Below, one piece after another: positions 8,297 through 19,349 of a DNA stretch of 47,743 bases. The notes beneath the pieces were generated by a model that was not told the DNA's origin, ran no database searches, and worked only from the letters and a program-made list of their open reading frames with translations. Origin of the DNA: CAWUKT01 sp963923035 (GTDB lineage: Bacteria > Bacteroidota > Bacteroidia > J057 > JADKCL01); assembly GCA_963923035.1 (NCBI GenBank), contig CAWUKT010000054.1, positions 1-47,743 on the forward strand, given 5' to 3'. Made by a program: the position numbers and the translations under genes. Positions within the stretch are counted from its first letter, which is position 1, and the number at the start of each line of letters is the position of its first letter.

Positions 8297-8639
8297 GCGG
8301 ATTTCGCATTTTCCAATCGCGGCTGTCGGGGCTAAATAATTTGGAGCTTCTTTATTTACTTTATCAACAAACGAAAAACGAGTTGTTCTTTGGAAATGGG
8401 GCCTATAACGAAAAAAGAATAAAAAAGGTTTCGGGGTCCTAATGGATGAAATACAACGGATTAACAATAAAGAATGACCTTAGAGTGTCGGTCAGAGGAT
8501 CAAAAAACGGGAATGAAAGCTGTTATTGGTGTCTTTAGAAATGTTCTAAATAAGTAGACAGCGACAGAAATCATTTTTAGGACGTTTGAAAAAAAATCAT
8601 TCCTCTATTAACTTGCACTCGGTCAAAGAAAAATACCAC
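8297..8639. other. Leader/promoter region of the respiratory cluster
   Basis: About 340 bp, AT-rich, without a convincing gene. It must hold the promoter of the act-cox cluster. The sequence TAATTTG near 8337-8343 is one base short of the -7 consensus, and no exact TAnnTTTG was found close to the ActA start. A TTG-initiated extension of ActA from 8586 is open, but the ATG at 8640 gives a better signal/anchor. I recognised no riboswitch. Confidence 0.5.
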
Positions 8640-9632
8640 ATGCTGATGAGCACCTATTTTAGTAACTCAATACCGATTCTTCGGCGGTCCTTATGGGTCG
8701 TAGCACTGATTTTTATCGGTTTTCAGTTCACTTGGGCCAGCCATCTTGGAGAGGATGCTGGCTCAGTTGTTTCTTCAACCACCCTCCAGGTACTGGACGG
8801 GGGGCTTTCTGATTTTGGTTTGGGACAAGAAGATGCACAGTATTCTTCCAGTTCCTCTGATAAAGTCACTTCCGACTACGATGACCTCTACCTGAGCCTC
8901 GCCCTTGTGGTTGGGGTTTTGTTGTTGGTGGTCCTCTTGTTGGTCTTTGTTTCCGCCAACCTGGTCAACCTGATTCGGGTGCGGGAAGGAAAGGAATCCT
9001 TCTCCTTTAAAGGAACCATCGCCTACGCAAAGGAATTGTCTCTGAACCCCTTCATCGCGACCTCCGGCAACCTGGTGGTCTTCGTAATTGGGTTGGTGAT
9101 TCTGGTTCCGATTGCCCGGGGCGTAGGTCTTTCCCAAGGGTACCAGCCTGATCAGCCGATCTGGTTCTCCCACGCGATCCACGCGGGTGAGTACGAAATC
9201 GACTGTCAGTACTGCCATACCGGCGCAAGCAAGGGTAAGAACGCCTGGATTCCTTCCACCAACGTGTGTATGAACTGCCACAAGGGGATCAAGGAAGGAA
9301 AAATCTCCGGAGAGAAAGAGATCGCGAAAATCTACGAATCCTACGAGAAGAATATTCCGATCGAATGGGTGCGTATTCACAACCTCCCGGACCTTTCCTA
9401 CTTCAACCACCAGCAGCACGTCGTCGCCGGTGGAGTTGAGTGCCAGACCTGCCACGGACCCATCGAAGAGATGGATGTCGTCTATCAGTGGGCGCCCCTG
9501 AGCATGGGTTGGTGTATCAACTGTCACCGCGAAACTGAACTGAACGCGGACCTTTATAAGAAGCTGGAACGTGACGATGTCCATACGGTAGAAGATATCG
9601 GTGGTCTCCAATGCGCACGTTGCCACTATTGA
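8640..9632 (+). CDS. actA: Alternative complex III subunit ActA, pentahaem cytochrome c
   Basis: 330 residues from ATG 8640 (ATG 8646 and TTG 8586 are alternatives). Hydrophobic segments include one at the N-terminus, LYLSLALVVGVLLLVVLLLV and a segment near LVVFVIGLVILVPIARGV. The periplasmic C-terminal part has five CxxCH haem c sites: CQYCH, CMNCH, CQTCH, CINCH and CARCH. ActA is the multihaem electron-exit subunit of alternative complex III, which oxidises menaquinol and passes electrons to cytochrome c or directly to the terminal oxidase. It is the first gene of the 18-kb respiratory cluster, 39 bp ahead of actB. Confidence 0.95.
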   Translation: MLMSTYFSNSIPILRRSLWVVALIFIGFQFTWASHLGEDAGSVVSSTTLQVLDGGLSDFGLGQEDAQYSSSSSDKVTSDYDDLYLSLALVVGVLLLVVLLLVFVSANLVNLIRVREGKESFSFKGTIAYAKELSLNPFIATSGNLVVFVIGLVILVPIARGVGLSQGYQPDQPIWFSHAIHAGEYEIDCQYCHTGASKGKNAWIPSTNVCMNCHKGIKEGKISGEKEIAKIYESYEKNIPIEWVRIHNLPDLSYFNHQQHVVAGGVECQTCHGPIEEMDVVYQWAPLSMGWCINCHRETELNADLYKKLERDDVHTVEDIGGLQCARCHY

Positions 9633-9671
9633 TGAATCGTCGACTTGAATAAAGTTTTTCAATTAAGATAA

Positions 9672-12600
9672 ATGGGAAAACACGATACATACTGGAACGG
9701 ACTGGAGCAGTACCAAGCTGGTCCGGAGTTTCAGAAAGGCCAAAAGGATGAATTTCAGGAAGAGCTTCCGATTGAGGAGGCATTTTCTGAGGAGAGTTTG
9801 GGCCTGAGCACCAACCGCCGGGACTTCCTGAAGATTTTTGGCTTTGGATTGACCGCAGCTGCCCTGACGGCCTGTGTCGAGAAGCCGATCCGCAAGGCAG
9901 TTCCTTATGTCATCAAGCCGGAAGACGTGACGCCTGGTGTTTCCAGCTGGTACGCAACCACCAGCATGGTCACCAACGAAGCCACGGCTGTATTGGTGAA
10001 GTCTCGGGAAGGCCGTCCGATTAAGATCGAAGGTAACCCTGAGCATCCCTTTACCCAGGGTGGTGTCGGCTCCCGCGATCACGCGTCCGTGCTGGACCTG
10101 TACGATACCACTCGTCTGAAGGCTCCCCGTGGTTCCGAAGGCAAGATGGATTGGGAGAACGTCGACAAAGTGCTGGGCAGTGCCTTTGGCAACGCCAGCC
10201 GCGTCGCAGTTGTCTCCAACACCGTTGTCAGCCCTTCCGGCCGTAAAGCGGTCAAGTCTTTCCTCTCCTCTTTTTCCCAGGGAGACTTTATTGAATACGA
10301 TCCCGTCTCCAACTATGCCCTGGCCAAGGCGCATACCGATTCGGGTGACATGATGAAAATCCCGACCTACAAGTTCGGCGAAGCCGACGTGATTGTAGGT
10401 TTTGAGGCCGACTTCCTCGGCACCTGGGTGGCTCCGACGGAGTACACCAAAGGCTGGTCCAAAGGCCGTAGCCTGAACCAGGACCGTCCGAAGATGTCCC
10501 GCCATATCCAGTTTGAATCGGGTGTGACCGTTACCGGGTCGGCTTCCGACCTCCGGATTCCGTTGTCGCCGTCCAAAATCATGGCGGCGCTGGTCACCCT
10601 CCACCACGAGATTACGGGTTCCGGCCCGACCTCTGGCTTTGAAGCTCCCGGCAACGCCATCAAGCGCGCCGCCAAGGAACTCAAGAAGGCCCAGGGACAC
10701 TCCCTCGTCGTCTGTGGCTTGAACGATGTCAACGCTCAGTTGGTCACCAAGGCCATCAACGAAGCCCTCGGAAACTACGGCTCCACGGTTGACGTCGACA
10801 ATGCGACCCTGACCTACCAGGGCAACGACGAGGCCATGATGGCATTTGCGAAGAACGCCGACAAGTACGACGCGGTGGTCTTCCTGAATGACGTCAACCC
10901 GGTCTATGACTTTATGGGCGGCGAAGAACTGAAAACGAAATTGGCCAAGGTCAAGACTTCGGTTGCCTTTGTTACCCACGAAAACGAAACTTCCAAGGCT
11001 TGTAATTTCGCCCTCGCCCAGAATCACTATCTGGAAAGCTGGGGGGATGCGCAGCCCAAGACCCACGTGGTCAATATCGTCCAGCCTTTGATCCGCCCCC
11101 TCTTCGACACCCGTCAGTGGGAGCATTGCCTGATCAAATGGTCCGGCAACAATGCTTCTTACTACGAGTACGTTGCGGACAACTGGAAAAACGATGTCTA
11201 TCCCCAGTCTGGCGCCAAAGGTTCTTTCAAGAAGTTCTGGGAAGAATCCGTTCAGCAAGGCTTTGTCCATGTCCACGGCAAGAAGAGCATGGTCGACGCC
11301 TTGATTGATGCGATTGAGGATGGGGGAGAAGAGGAAGAAGAATTGGCCCCGATGCCGACTTCATCTCCTTCTCAGGCCCTGAGTGCGCTCGTCGCTGCCT
11401 CGAAAGCAGCCAAAGGCACCGAGCTGGTCATCGCTCAATCTCCTTGCATCGGTACGGGGGCTCAAGCCAATAACCCCTGGCTCCAGGAGCTTCCCGATCC
11501 CATCACCAAGGTGACCTGGGACAACTACGTGACGGTACCTTATACCTACGCGATGGACCAGGGATGGAAAGATGGCGACATGGTCGACCTTTCCGCGAAT
11601 GGCAAGAGCGTCAAGTTGCCCATCGTCATCCAGCCGGGCCAGGCCAATGGCACGCTGGTGATCACGACGGGTTACGGACGGGGCGAAGTGGCTGGTAAAG
11701 TGGCCGCCAACATCGGTGTGAACGCTTACCCGATGGTCGGCAGCAGCAACGGCTCCTTCTCTTATGTCGCGATGGGCGCTTCGGCCAGCGCAGCGGGTGA
11801 AAACATCCCGATGGCCAAGACCCAGACCTATATCGGTTATGAATTGGATGGTTCCTCGGAAGATCCGGGAGCCAAGCAGCAGATCGAAGATCGTGTGAGC
11901 GATTATATCCTCAAGGAAACGACCTTCGCTGCCTATAAAAACAATCCTTCTTCCGGCAACAAGCGCCCGACGGCTCACCACATGGTTTCCCTCTGGGACA
12001 TCCACGACAAGAGCGGTCACCACTGGGCCATGGCCATTGACCTGAACAAGTGTACGGGTTGTGGCAGCTGTATTGTCAGCTGTAATGCGGAGAACAATAT
12101 CCCTGTCGTCGGTAAGAAAGAAGTCCTCGGACGTCGCGAGATGCACTGGATGCGGATCGACCGCTACTTCAAAGGCGATCCCGGCGCTCAGGATGGATCT
12201 CTCCAGGTGGCCATGCAGCCGATGCTGTGCCAGCACTGTGACAACGCTCCTTGTGAGACGGTTTGTCCGGTACTCGCCACGGTTCACTCCGACGAAGGTC
12301 TGAACCAGCAGGTCTACAACCGCTGTATCGGAACCCGTTACTGCGCGAACAACTGTCCTTATAAAGTTCGTCGCTTCAACTGGTTCAGCTACTACTGGAA
12401 CAGCGACTACGAAACTGTCAACTTTGCCCAGCACGACAAGGTTGGTCGTTTGGTCCTGAACCCGGACGTTACTGTACGGGCCCGTGGTGTGATGGAAAAA
12501 TGCTCCTTCTGCGTCCAGCGGATCCAGGAGAAGAAACTGAAGGCGAAAGCAGAAATGCGGAAGCTGAAAGACGGCGAGATCAAGGTTGCATGTCAGCAGT

Positions 12601-12809
12601 CCTGCCCCGCCGACGCCATCGTATTTGGTGACCTCAACGACGACAAGAGCGAAATCCATCGCCTTTACATGCAGAACCAGCGTGGTTACCACGCCCTGGA
12701 AGATGTCAAAACCCTTCCTTCGGTTCTCTATATGACCAAGGTGCGCAACGTGGAGACACAAGCTGCGCACAGCGGAAAGCCTTCTGACCACGAAGAACCG
12801 CACTCCTAA
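9672..12809 (+). CDS. actB: Alternative complex III subunit ActB, iron-sulfur protein with molybdopterin-enzyme fold
   Basis: 1045 residues. A Tat-like sequence near residues 45-70 reads NRRDFLKIFGFGLTAAALTAC, with a cysteine suited to lipidation. The N-terminal two-thirds resembles molybdopterin oxidoreductases; in characterised ACIII this part holds no molybdenum (established). The C-terminal part is a ferredoxin-like module starting at Cys794 (CTGCGSCIVSC), then CQHCDNAPCETVC, CIGTRYCANNCPY and CSFCVQR...CQQSCPADA, enough for four clusters, usually three 4Fe-4S and one 3Fe-4S. It transfers electrons from quinol to ActA. It is the fused ActB1-B2 form. Confidence 0.96.
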   Translation: MGKHDTYWNGLEQYQAGPEFQKGQKDEFQEELPIEEAFSEESLGLSTNRRDFLKIFGFGLTAAALTACVEKPIRKAVPYVIKPEDVTPGVSSWYATTSMVTNEATAVLVKSREGRPIKIEGNPEHPFTQGGVGSRDHASVLDLYDTTRLKAPRGSEGKMDWENVDKVLGSAFGNASRVAVVSNTVVSPSGRKAVKSFLSSFSQGDFIEYDPVSNYALAKAHTDSGDMMKIPTYKFGEADVIVGFEADFLGTWVAPTEYTKGWSKGRSLNQDRPKMSRHIQFESGVTVTGSASDLRIPLSPSKIMAALVTLHHEITGSGPTSGFEAPGNAIKRAAKELKKAQGHSLVVCGLNDVNAQLVTKAINEALGNYGSTVDVDNATLTYQGNDEAMMAFAKNADKYDAVVFLNDVNPVYDFMGGEELKTKLAKVKTSVAFVTHENETSKACNFALAQNHYLESWGDAQPKTHVVNIVQPLIRPLFDTRQWEHCLIKWSGNNASYYEYVADNWKNDVYPQSGAKGSFKKFWEESVQQGFVHVHGKKSMVDALIDAIEDGGEEEEELAPMPTSSPSQALSALVAASKAAKGTELVIAQSPCIGTGAQANNPWLQELPDPITKVTWDNYVTVPYTYAMDQGWKDGDMVDLSANGKSVKLPIVIQPGQANGTLVITTGYGRGEVAGKVAANIGVNAYPMVGSSNGSFSYVAMGASASAAGENIPMAKTQTYIGYELDGSSEDPGAKQQIEDRVSDYILKETTFAAYKNNPSSGNKRPTAHHMVSLWDIHDKSGHHWAMAIDLNKCTGCGSCIVSCNAENNIPVVGKKEVLGRREMHWMRIDRYFKGDPGAQDGSLQVAMQPMLCQHCDNAPCETVCPVLATVHSDEGLNQQVYNRCIGTRYCANNCPYKVRRFNWFSYYWNSDYETVNFAQHDKVGRLVLNPDVTVRARGVMEKCSFCVQRIQEKKLKAKAEMRKLKDGEIKVACQQSCPADAIVFGDLNDDKSEIHRLYMQNQRGYHALEDVKTLPSVLYMTKVRNVETQAAHSGKPSDHEEPHS

Positions 12810-12848
12810 TTTGAATTGAATCGTAACGACAGGAAATAAAAGGAAACC

Positions 12849-14249
<1,401 letters not shown>

Positions 14250-14795
14250 GTACAAAAGCCCGGAGGCTACGTCCGCCGGGGTTGAAGCCCTCCAGGCCGA
14301 AGGTATTAAGGTCTACGACGTGTACTCTCCGTTCCCGATCCACGGATTGGAGAAGCTCCTCGGATTCAAGCGTTCCCGCCTTACCGTTGCCGCTTTCCTT
14401 TTCGGTGCAACGGGTCTGACGCTGGCGGTTCTCATGCAGGTATACATGCTTGTATGGGACTGGCCGATCGACATTGGCGGTAAGCCCAATTTCCAGGGTC
14501 CTGCACTCGCCCCGATTTCATTTGAATTGACCGTCCTGCTTTCCGCTTTTGGGATGGTCTTTACTTTCTTCTTCGTCAATAAAATGTTCCCCTGGAAGAA
14601 GCCGGTCTTGTTTGACAACCGCGTTACGGACGATGTCTTCGTGGTAGCCGTCGACCAGGAGAAGCTCAATGGCGACAAGAAGAAGGCGGAGGAGATCATG
14701 AAGAAAGCCGGTGCCTACGAAATCGCCGAGCAGGAAGTAGACGATCCATATTTCGATGTATTCATTTGATGAAAGCGTATTCAGCTGAAACTACA

Positions 14796-15869
14796 ATGAA
14801 GAACACACGCACATATCTGTCCACCGTTGGCGTTTTTGTCCTCGCCCTGATCCTGAGTGCCTGTGGACGGGACCGTAACAGCCCGGGTATCCAGTATGCC
14901 CCGGAAATGTACGAATCCATCCCGTACGAGCCCTTCAAGCAGGTCGCCGACAGTATCACTCCGTTTAAGGATGAGCAAACCCTTCAGTTTCCCCCGGAAG
15001 GCACGATTGCCCGGGGCAAGTGGGCATCCTATGAATACCCCAATTCGGAAGAAGACTCCATCCGCCACGGTGAAGGCGTAAAGTCTTTCTACAACCCCCT
15101 CCGTCGTACCGCTGAGAACATGGAATCCGCCGAAGAGCTGTACCTGCGTTTCTGTGGTGCTTGTCACGGGAAAAAGGGAGCTGGTAAAGGAAAGGTCTCG
15201 ACCCACCCGGCCATCAACCCGCAGCCTTACAATGCGGCCACCCTCGCCGAATACACCCAGGGAGAAGTGTACTACGTCATCATGCACGGAAAAGGAATCA
15301 TGGGTTCCTACGCTTCTCAGTTGGAGTATGAGGATCGCCTGAAAGTACTTCACTATGTAGAAGGACTTCAAGGCATCACCTTGGCCAATGAATATCCGGC
15401 TTTCTCTGACGCCGTGCTTTACAAGGATGCCAAGGACGAGATCACTGGCGACCCGATCAAAGTGCTTCAGGTCAAGAAAGGAAACGGCTGGTGGATCGAA
15501 GGGGCAGAATATGGAAATGGTGAAGACGGTCAAATGGCGTTGAATGCTGAAGCCAAAGGGCAGGTGCTCGCTTACGCTGACTTCATCAAGGAATTCTCTG
15601 ATGATTACCAGATCATGGCCGAAGTACAGACCCATGCCTTCTACGACGAAGCTACCATGGACTCTGCTACGGCAATGGCGACTACGCAGGCCCAGGCCGA
15701 TGCTTTCGTCGCTGAGCTGCGTGACGCTGGCGTTCCTTATAACTGGATCAAGGCCGCTCCGATGGGCGCTACGATGCCGGTCAACCGGAACATCACCATC
15801 GATCATCAGAACCGGAACCTCCGGACGGAAATTCTTGTAACTGAGGTTACGGAAATCAAGAAGAAATAA
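14796..15869 (+). CDS. actE: ActE-type lipoprotein monohaem cytochrome c with a degenerate OmpA-like C-terminus
   Basis: 357 residues from ATG 14796, which gives a clean lipoprotein signal ending LILSAC (Cys23); an earlier ATG at 14769 overlaps the actD stop and would add nine residues. One haem c site, Cys120-G-A-Cys123-His124, fits the ActE cytochrome of ACIII. From about residue 248 to the end the protein departs from a plain ActE: VLAYADFIKEFSDDYQI, TQAQADAFVAELRDAGVPY and NRNLRTEILV follow the layout of OmpA/MotB peptidoglycan-binding domains (helix, Asn/Arg-rich end), with weak conservation. This suggests attachment or spacing in the periplasm (inference). Confidence 0.88.
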   Translation: MKNTRTYLSTVGVFVLALILSACGRDRNSPGIQYAPEMYESIPYEPFKQVADSITPFKDEQTLQFPPEGTIARGKWASYEYPNSEEDSIRHGEGVKSFYNPLRRTAENMESAEELYLRFCGACHGKKGAGKGKVSTHPAINPQPYNAATLAEYTQGEVYYVIMHGKGIMGSYASQLEYEDRLKVLHYVEGLQGITLANEYPAFSDAVLYKDAKDEITGDPIKVLQVKKGNGWWIEGAEYGNGEDGQMALNAEAKGQVLAYADFIKEFSDDYQIMAEVQTHAFYDEATMDSATAMATTQAQADAFVAELRDAGVPYNWIKAAPMGATMPVNRNITIDHQNRNLRTEILVTEVTEIKKK

Positions 15870-15908
15870 TCAGATTGTTAGACTCGATACCTAAGGGAAA
15901 AAATTACG

Positions 15909-17582
15909 ATGGCGCATCATCATACTGAAATACCCGAATCGAAGCCGTTCAAGATGACAGGCAACTACATGAAGTCCTTTGTGGGCATGATTGTGGTAGG
16001 TGTCCTGTTGTACTTTGGCGGTTATGGCCTTACCAAAGTCGGTGGGGGAGATGACCATGGCGGGGCGCATGGTGGCGAACATTCAGAGGAGGCCCACGAT
16101 GGTGGGGAGCACTCGGATGCTGGCCGCATTGCTCACTTCGCTCAAATGGAAGAAGGCGATCATGACGGAGATCACGCGGGTGATCACGATGGCGACAAAG
16201 AGGAAGGTGAAACCCATTCCAGTGATGGTGATCACGGTGGTGATGAGGACCACAGCGAAATGGCTGCGGGTGCTCACGGCGGTGGCGACCACGGTGATGG
16301 ACACGGCGGCGAAGAGCATGGCTCGGCCCACGGTGCCCACCACAGCGACCACCTCGAAGATGGAACCTGGCGTCGGGCATATCTGCACGAAGCACAGACG
16401 TATATCTACGATGACGATGGCAACATCGTCATGGCCGATGGCCATCCCGCCCACGATGGTGCCCACCACGAGCCCAACGACATGTCCAAATTTGGTGCGA
16501 GCCTCCTCGGCGGTACCTTCTGGTGGATTTGCGTAGCACTTTTTGGGATATTCTTCATGGCCGTCGGCTACCTCGCCAACGCCGGTTGGTACATCTCAAT
16601 CAAGCGGATCATCGAACCCTTTTACCGCTTCCTTCCCATTGGTGGCCTTCTGTTGGTTGCCATCTTCTTCATCTTTGGAGAGCATGTTTGGGACTGGCGG
16701 TTCTATGAAATGAATAAAATGGATGGCGGAGAACAGGTCTTGTTTGACGGTCTCATTGACCACAAAGCGGGCGTCCTGAACTTCGTATTCGTAGTTGCCG
16801 TTGGGGTTTTCCTCATCGCAGTTTGGACCTTGTTGGGACACATGTTCCGCAAGGCGAGCTTGAAAGAAGAAGAAGTTGGCGGTTTGGAAAACCACAAGAA
16901 GAGCATTCGCTACTCGGCCACTTTCCTTCCGATTTTTGCCCTGGGCTTCTGCCTCCTCTGCTTCACCTGGATCATGTCCCTGGAGCCCCACTGGTTCTCT
17001 ACCATTTACGCAGTTTACTGCTTTGCCGGACTCTTCGTCAGCGGTGCCATGGTTACTTCTTTGATTGCCATGCACTTGAAAGAAAAAGGCCACCTGAACG
17101 TCTTCGGATCTGAGCACATGCACGACATGGGTAAGTTCATCTTTGCCTTCAGCTGCTTCTGGGCTTATACTTGGCTCTCTCAGTTCCTCTTGATCTGGTA
17201 CGCCAACATTCCTGAAGAAACTGTTTACTTCTACGACCGCTTCCAGGACTACTACTTCCTGTTCATGGCGAATTTCGTCATCAACTTTGCTTTCCCCTTC
17301 CTGGCCCTAATGACCCGGAACGCCAAGCGGAAGCACCTGAGCTTGAGAAGTGCCATCCGCGTGATGCTGGTTGGTCGTTTTGTGGATGTTTTCCTCCTCA
17401 TCGCTCCCGGTACCCTCGGGGCCACCTGGGGCTTCGGAGACATGCTCATGTTTGCAGGGGCATTTGTTCTCATCGGAGGGGTCTTCTTGATCATCGTGTT
17501 CAAGGGACTAGGAGAGACCACATTGCTGGCCAAGAAACATCCCTTCTTCGAGGAAAGTGTCCATCACTCCACGGGGGTATAA
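15909..17582 (+). CDS. actF: Alternative complex III subunit ActF with a histidine-rich insertion
   Basis: 557 residues. After an initial hydrophobic helix (about 22-42) comes an unusual insertion: residues 50-148 contain 20 histidines mixed with Asp, Glu and Gly and almost no hydrophobic residues. Then follow about ten membrane helices of the ActF/NrfD-like type (e.g. GTFWWICVALFGIFFMAVGY, WIMSLEPHWFSTIYAVYCF). ActF is the second large membrane subunit of ACIII, implicated in a proton path but without a quinol site (established from the characterised complexes). The His-rich stretch looks like a metal-binding or metal-buffering segment, perhaps for copper or zinc near the oxidase (inference). 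Confidence 0.94.
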   Translation: MAHHHTEIPESKPFKMTGNYMKSFVGMIVVGVLLYFGGYGLTKVGGGDDHGGAHGGEHSEEAHDGGEHSDAGRIAHFAQMEEGDHDGDHAGDHDGDKEEGETHSSDGDHGGDEDHSEMAAGAHGGGDHGDGHGGEEHGSAHGAHHSDHLEDGTWRRAYLHEAQTYIYDDDGNIVMADGHPAHDGAHHEPNDMSKFGASLLGGTFWWICVALFGIFFMAVGYLANAGWYISIKRIIEPFYRFLPIGGLLLVAIFFIFGEHVWDWRFYEMNKMDGGEQVLFDGLIDHKAGVLNFVFVVAVGVFLIAVWTLLGHMFRKASLKEEEVGGLENHKKSIRYSATFLPIFALGFCLLCFTWIMSLEPHWFSTIYAVYCFAGLFVSGAMVTSLIAMHLKEKGHLNVFGSEHMHDMGKFIFAFSCFWAYTWLSQFLLIWYANIPEETVYFYDRFQDYYFLFMANFVINFAFPFLALMTRNAKRKHLSLRSAIRVMLVGRFVDVFLLIAPGTLGATWGFGDMLMFAGAFVLIGGVFLIIVFKGLGETTLLAKKHPFFEESVHHSTGV

Positions 17583-17618
17583 TTTGGAAAGAGGGGAACG
17601 AATGGAGGGGATACTGGT

Positions 17619-17626
17619 TATTTTTG
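17619..17626 (+). promoter_or_regulatory. Candidate internal promoter -7 box TATTTTTG before coxB
   Basis: Exact TAnnTTTG match 32 bp before the coxB start in the 76-bp actF-coxB gap. No TTG sits at the ideal spacing upstream. It could allow separate expression of the oxidase half of the cluster. Confidence 0.4.
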
Positions 17627-17658
17627 CATACAATAAAGCGAACTAGAATAATAAGAAT

Positions 17659-19320
17659 ATGCACAGCCGAGCAACATATACCAAGAACAATGGGGTCCTG
17701 AGCTCCCCAGCAGATTGGTTGCGGAGGTCTGCCCTGGCAGTATTTTCGTTGCTGATGTTCCTGGTGATCCAGCAAGATGTGTTTGCAGCCGATGCCGCCA
17801 AAGGTCAACAGCTTTTTCAGGCCAACTGCGCCCGTTGTCACTCGACAGTTTTGACCCAAGACCTTACCGGTCCGGCACTGTATGAGGTCTCCGAGCGTGT
17901 GCCTTCGAAAGAGTGGTTGTACGGTTGGATTCGCAACTCCGCTGAGATCATTGCCACTGGGGACGAGTACGCAAATAGTATTTATGAGGAGTGGAACAAG
18001 TCAGCCATGTCCGCAATGCCTCACCTCACCAACGAAGATATCGACGATATCGTGGCTTGGATTGATGGATGGGCGCCGCCGGCCGATGACGCAGAGGGAG
18101 GCGCTGCCACCATTACAGTTGGAGATGACGACACCCTTTCTGGTCTCCGCAGCCTGGCCATTCTCTTGGGTCTGGTTGTACTGGGCCTGCTTGGTTTGAT
18201 CGGTGCTCAGGTCGCTCGCCTGCGCGGCATCGAATTCTTCGGAGGTGTCAACTTTGACAAACTCAATGCTCGCTTGTTCCTCGGATTCTTTGTCGTAGGA
18301 ATGATTGCTGTATTCTGGTCGACGAGCCTTTACACTGACTTCTTCGTCTTGGACAATGCCGCTTCCGCCCACGGGCAGGAAATCGACCAGTTGTTCTGGA
18401 TCACGATGGTGGTTGTGTTTGGCGTATTCGTCCTGACCAATGCTGTTCTCTTCTTCTTCGCTTATCGCTACGGGAAAGACGGTGGCCGCAAGGCCCGTTA
18501 CTATCCCGAAAACAACCGTTTGGAAATGATCTGGACGGTCGTACCTGCCATCACGCTGACCATTCTGGTCATCTTCGGCATCCGGACCTGGAACTCTACC
18601 ATGGGTGCTCCTGATCCTTCCGAAGAAGTCCTGCTGGTTGAAATCAGTGGTGAGCAGTGGGGCTGGACCCTCCGCTACCCCGGACCTGATAAAGAACTCG
18701 GCGATTTGGACGTACGTCGCATCGCCGGTGCCAATAACCTGGGGGTTAACATGAGCAATCCCCGCTCTCACGACGACTTCATCTCTAACGACTTGGTTCT
18801 GAAAAAAGGCCAGCGTGTAGATTTGAAGATTCGCTCTCGTGACGTTCTCCATTCTGTCTACCTGCCTCATTTCCGTGTGAAGATGGACGCTGTTCCTGGC
18901 ATGGATACCCGTTTCCACTTTGTTCCGCTTTACACCAGCTCTGAATACCGCCAAATCCTCAAAGAGGGTGGAGGCTACTGGGCTGAACTTGACTCCGTCC
19001 GTACGATGGAAGTTGAGAAAATGCGGATCGAAAACGGCGACACCATTACGTTCAAGGAAACTGTCGTCGACAGTGTATTCCACTACGAAGGATTCGATTA
19101 CGAACTGGCTTGTACTGAAGTTTGTGGCCGCGGTCACTTCTCCATGGCCAAGAAAGTCATCGTTCTCGAGCCGGAGGAATACGACGCCTGGTTCGACTCC
19201 ATCAAAACGCACAGCCTGATTACTCAAATCCCGTACGAGCCCTCCGATGAGTTCCCTCAGTATGAAGGTGACCTTGCCGATGAAGGCTCCGTTTCTGGTA
19301 AAACCCCCATTTTGGAATAG
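17659..19320 (+). CDS. coxB: Cytochrome c oxidase subunit II with N-terminal fused cytochrome c
   Basis: 553 residues. A signal segment is followed by a class I cytochrome c domain with Cys57-A-R-C-His61 and a likely methionine ligand in SAMPHLTNEDI. A membrane helix (about 160-190) joins it to a normal subunit II: two transmembrane helices, then a cupredoxin domain with the CuA ligands His398 (DVLHSVYLPHF), Cys485, Glu487, Cys489, His493 and Met496 (CTEVCGRGHFSM). CuA receives electrons from cytochrome c and passes them to haem a in CoxA. In classic caa3 oxidases the cytochrome domain is at the C-terminus; here it is at the N-terminus, placing it between ActE and CuA in gene order. Confidence 0.95.
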   Translation: MHSRATYTKNNGVLSSPADWLRRSALAVFSLLMFLVIQQDVFAADAAKGQQLFQANCARCHSTVLTQDLTGPALYEVSERVPSKEWLYGWIRNSAEIIATGDEYANSIYEEWNKSAMSAMPHLTNEDIDDIVAWIDGWAPPADDAEGGAATITVGDDDTLSGLRSLAILLGLVVLGLLGLIGAQVARLRGIEFFGGVNFDKLNARLFLGFFVVGMIAVFWSTSLYTDFFVLDNAASAHGQEIDQLFWITMVVVFGVFVLTNAVLFFFAYRYGKDGGRKARYYPENNRLEMIWTVVPAITLTILVIFGIRTWNSTMGAPDPSEEVLLVEISGEQWGWTLRYPGPDKELGDLDVRRIAGANNLGVNMSNPRSHDDFISNDLVLKKGQRVDLKIRSRDVLHSVYLPHFRVKMDAVPGMDTRFHFVPLYTSSEYRQILKEGGGYWAELDSVRTMEVEKMRIENGDTITFKETVVDSVFHYEGFDYELACTEVCGRGHFSMAKKVIVLEPEEYDAWFDSIKTHSLITQIPYEPSDEFPQYEGDLADEGSVSGKTPILE

Positions 19321-19349
19321 AAAAGAACTGATTTAAAGGATATAAACAG

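Noticed and set aside
9663..12803. Two long minus-strand frames opposite actB
   Set aside because: ActB has the full set of iron-sulfur cysteines on the plus strand; the antisense translations show no domains.
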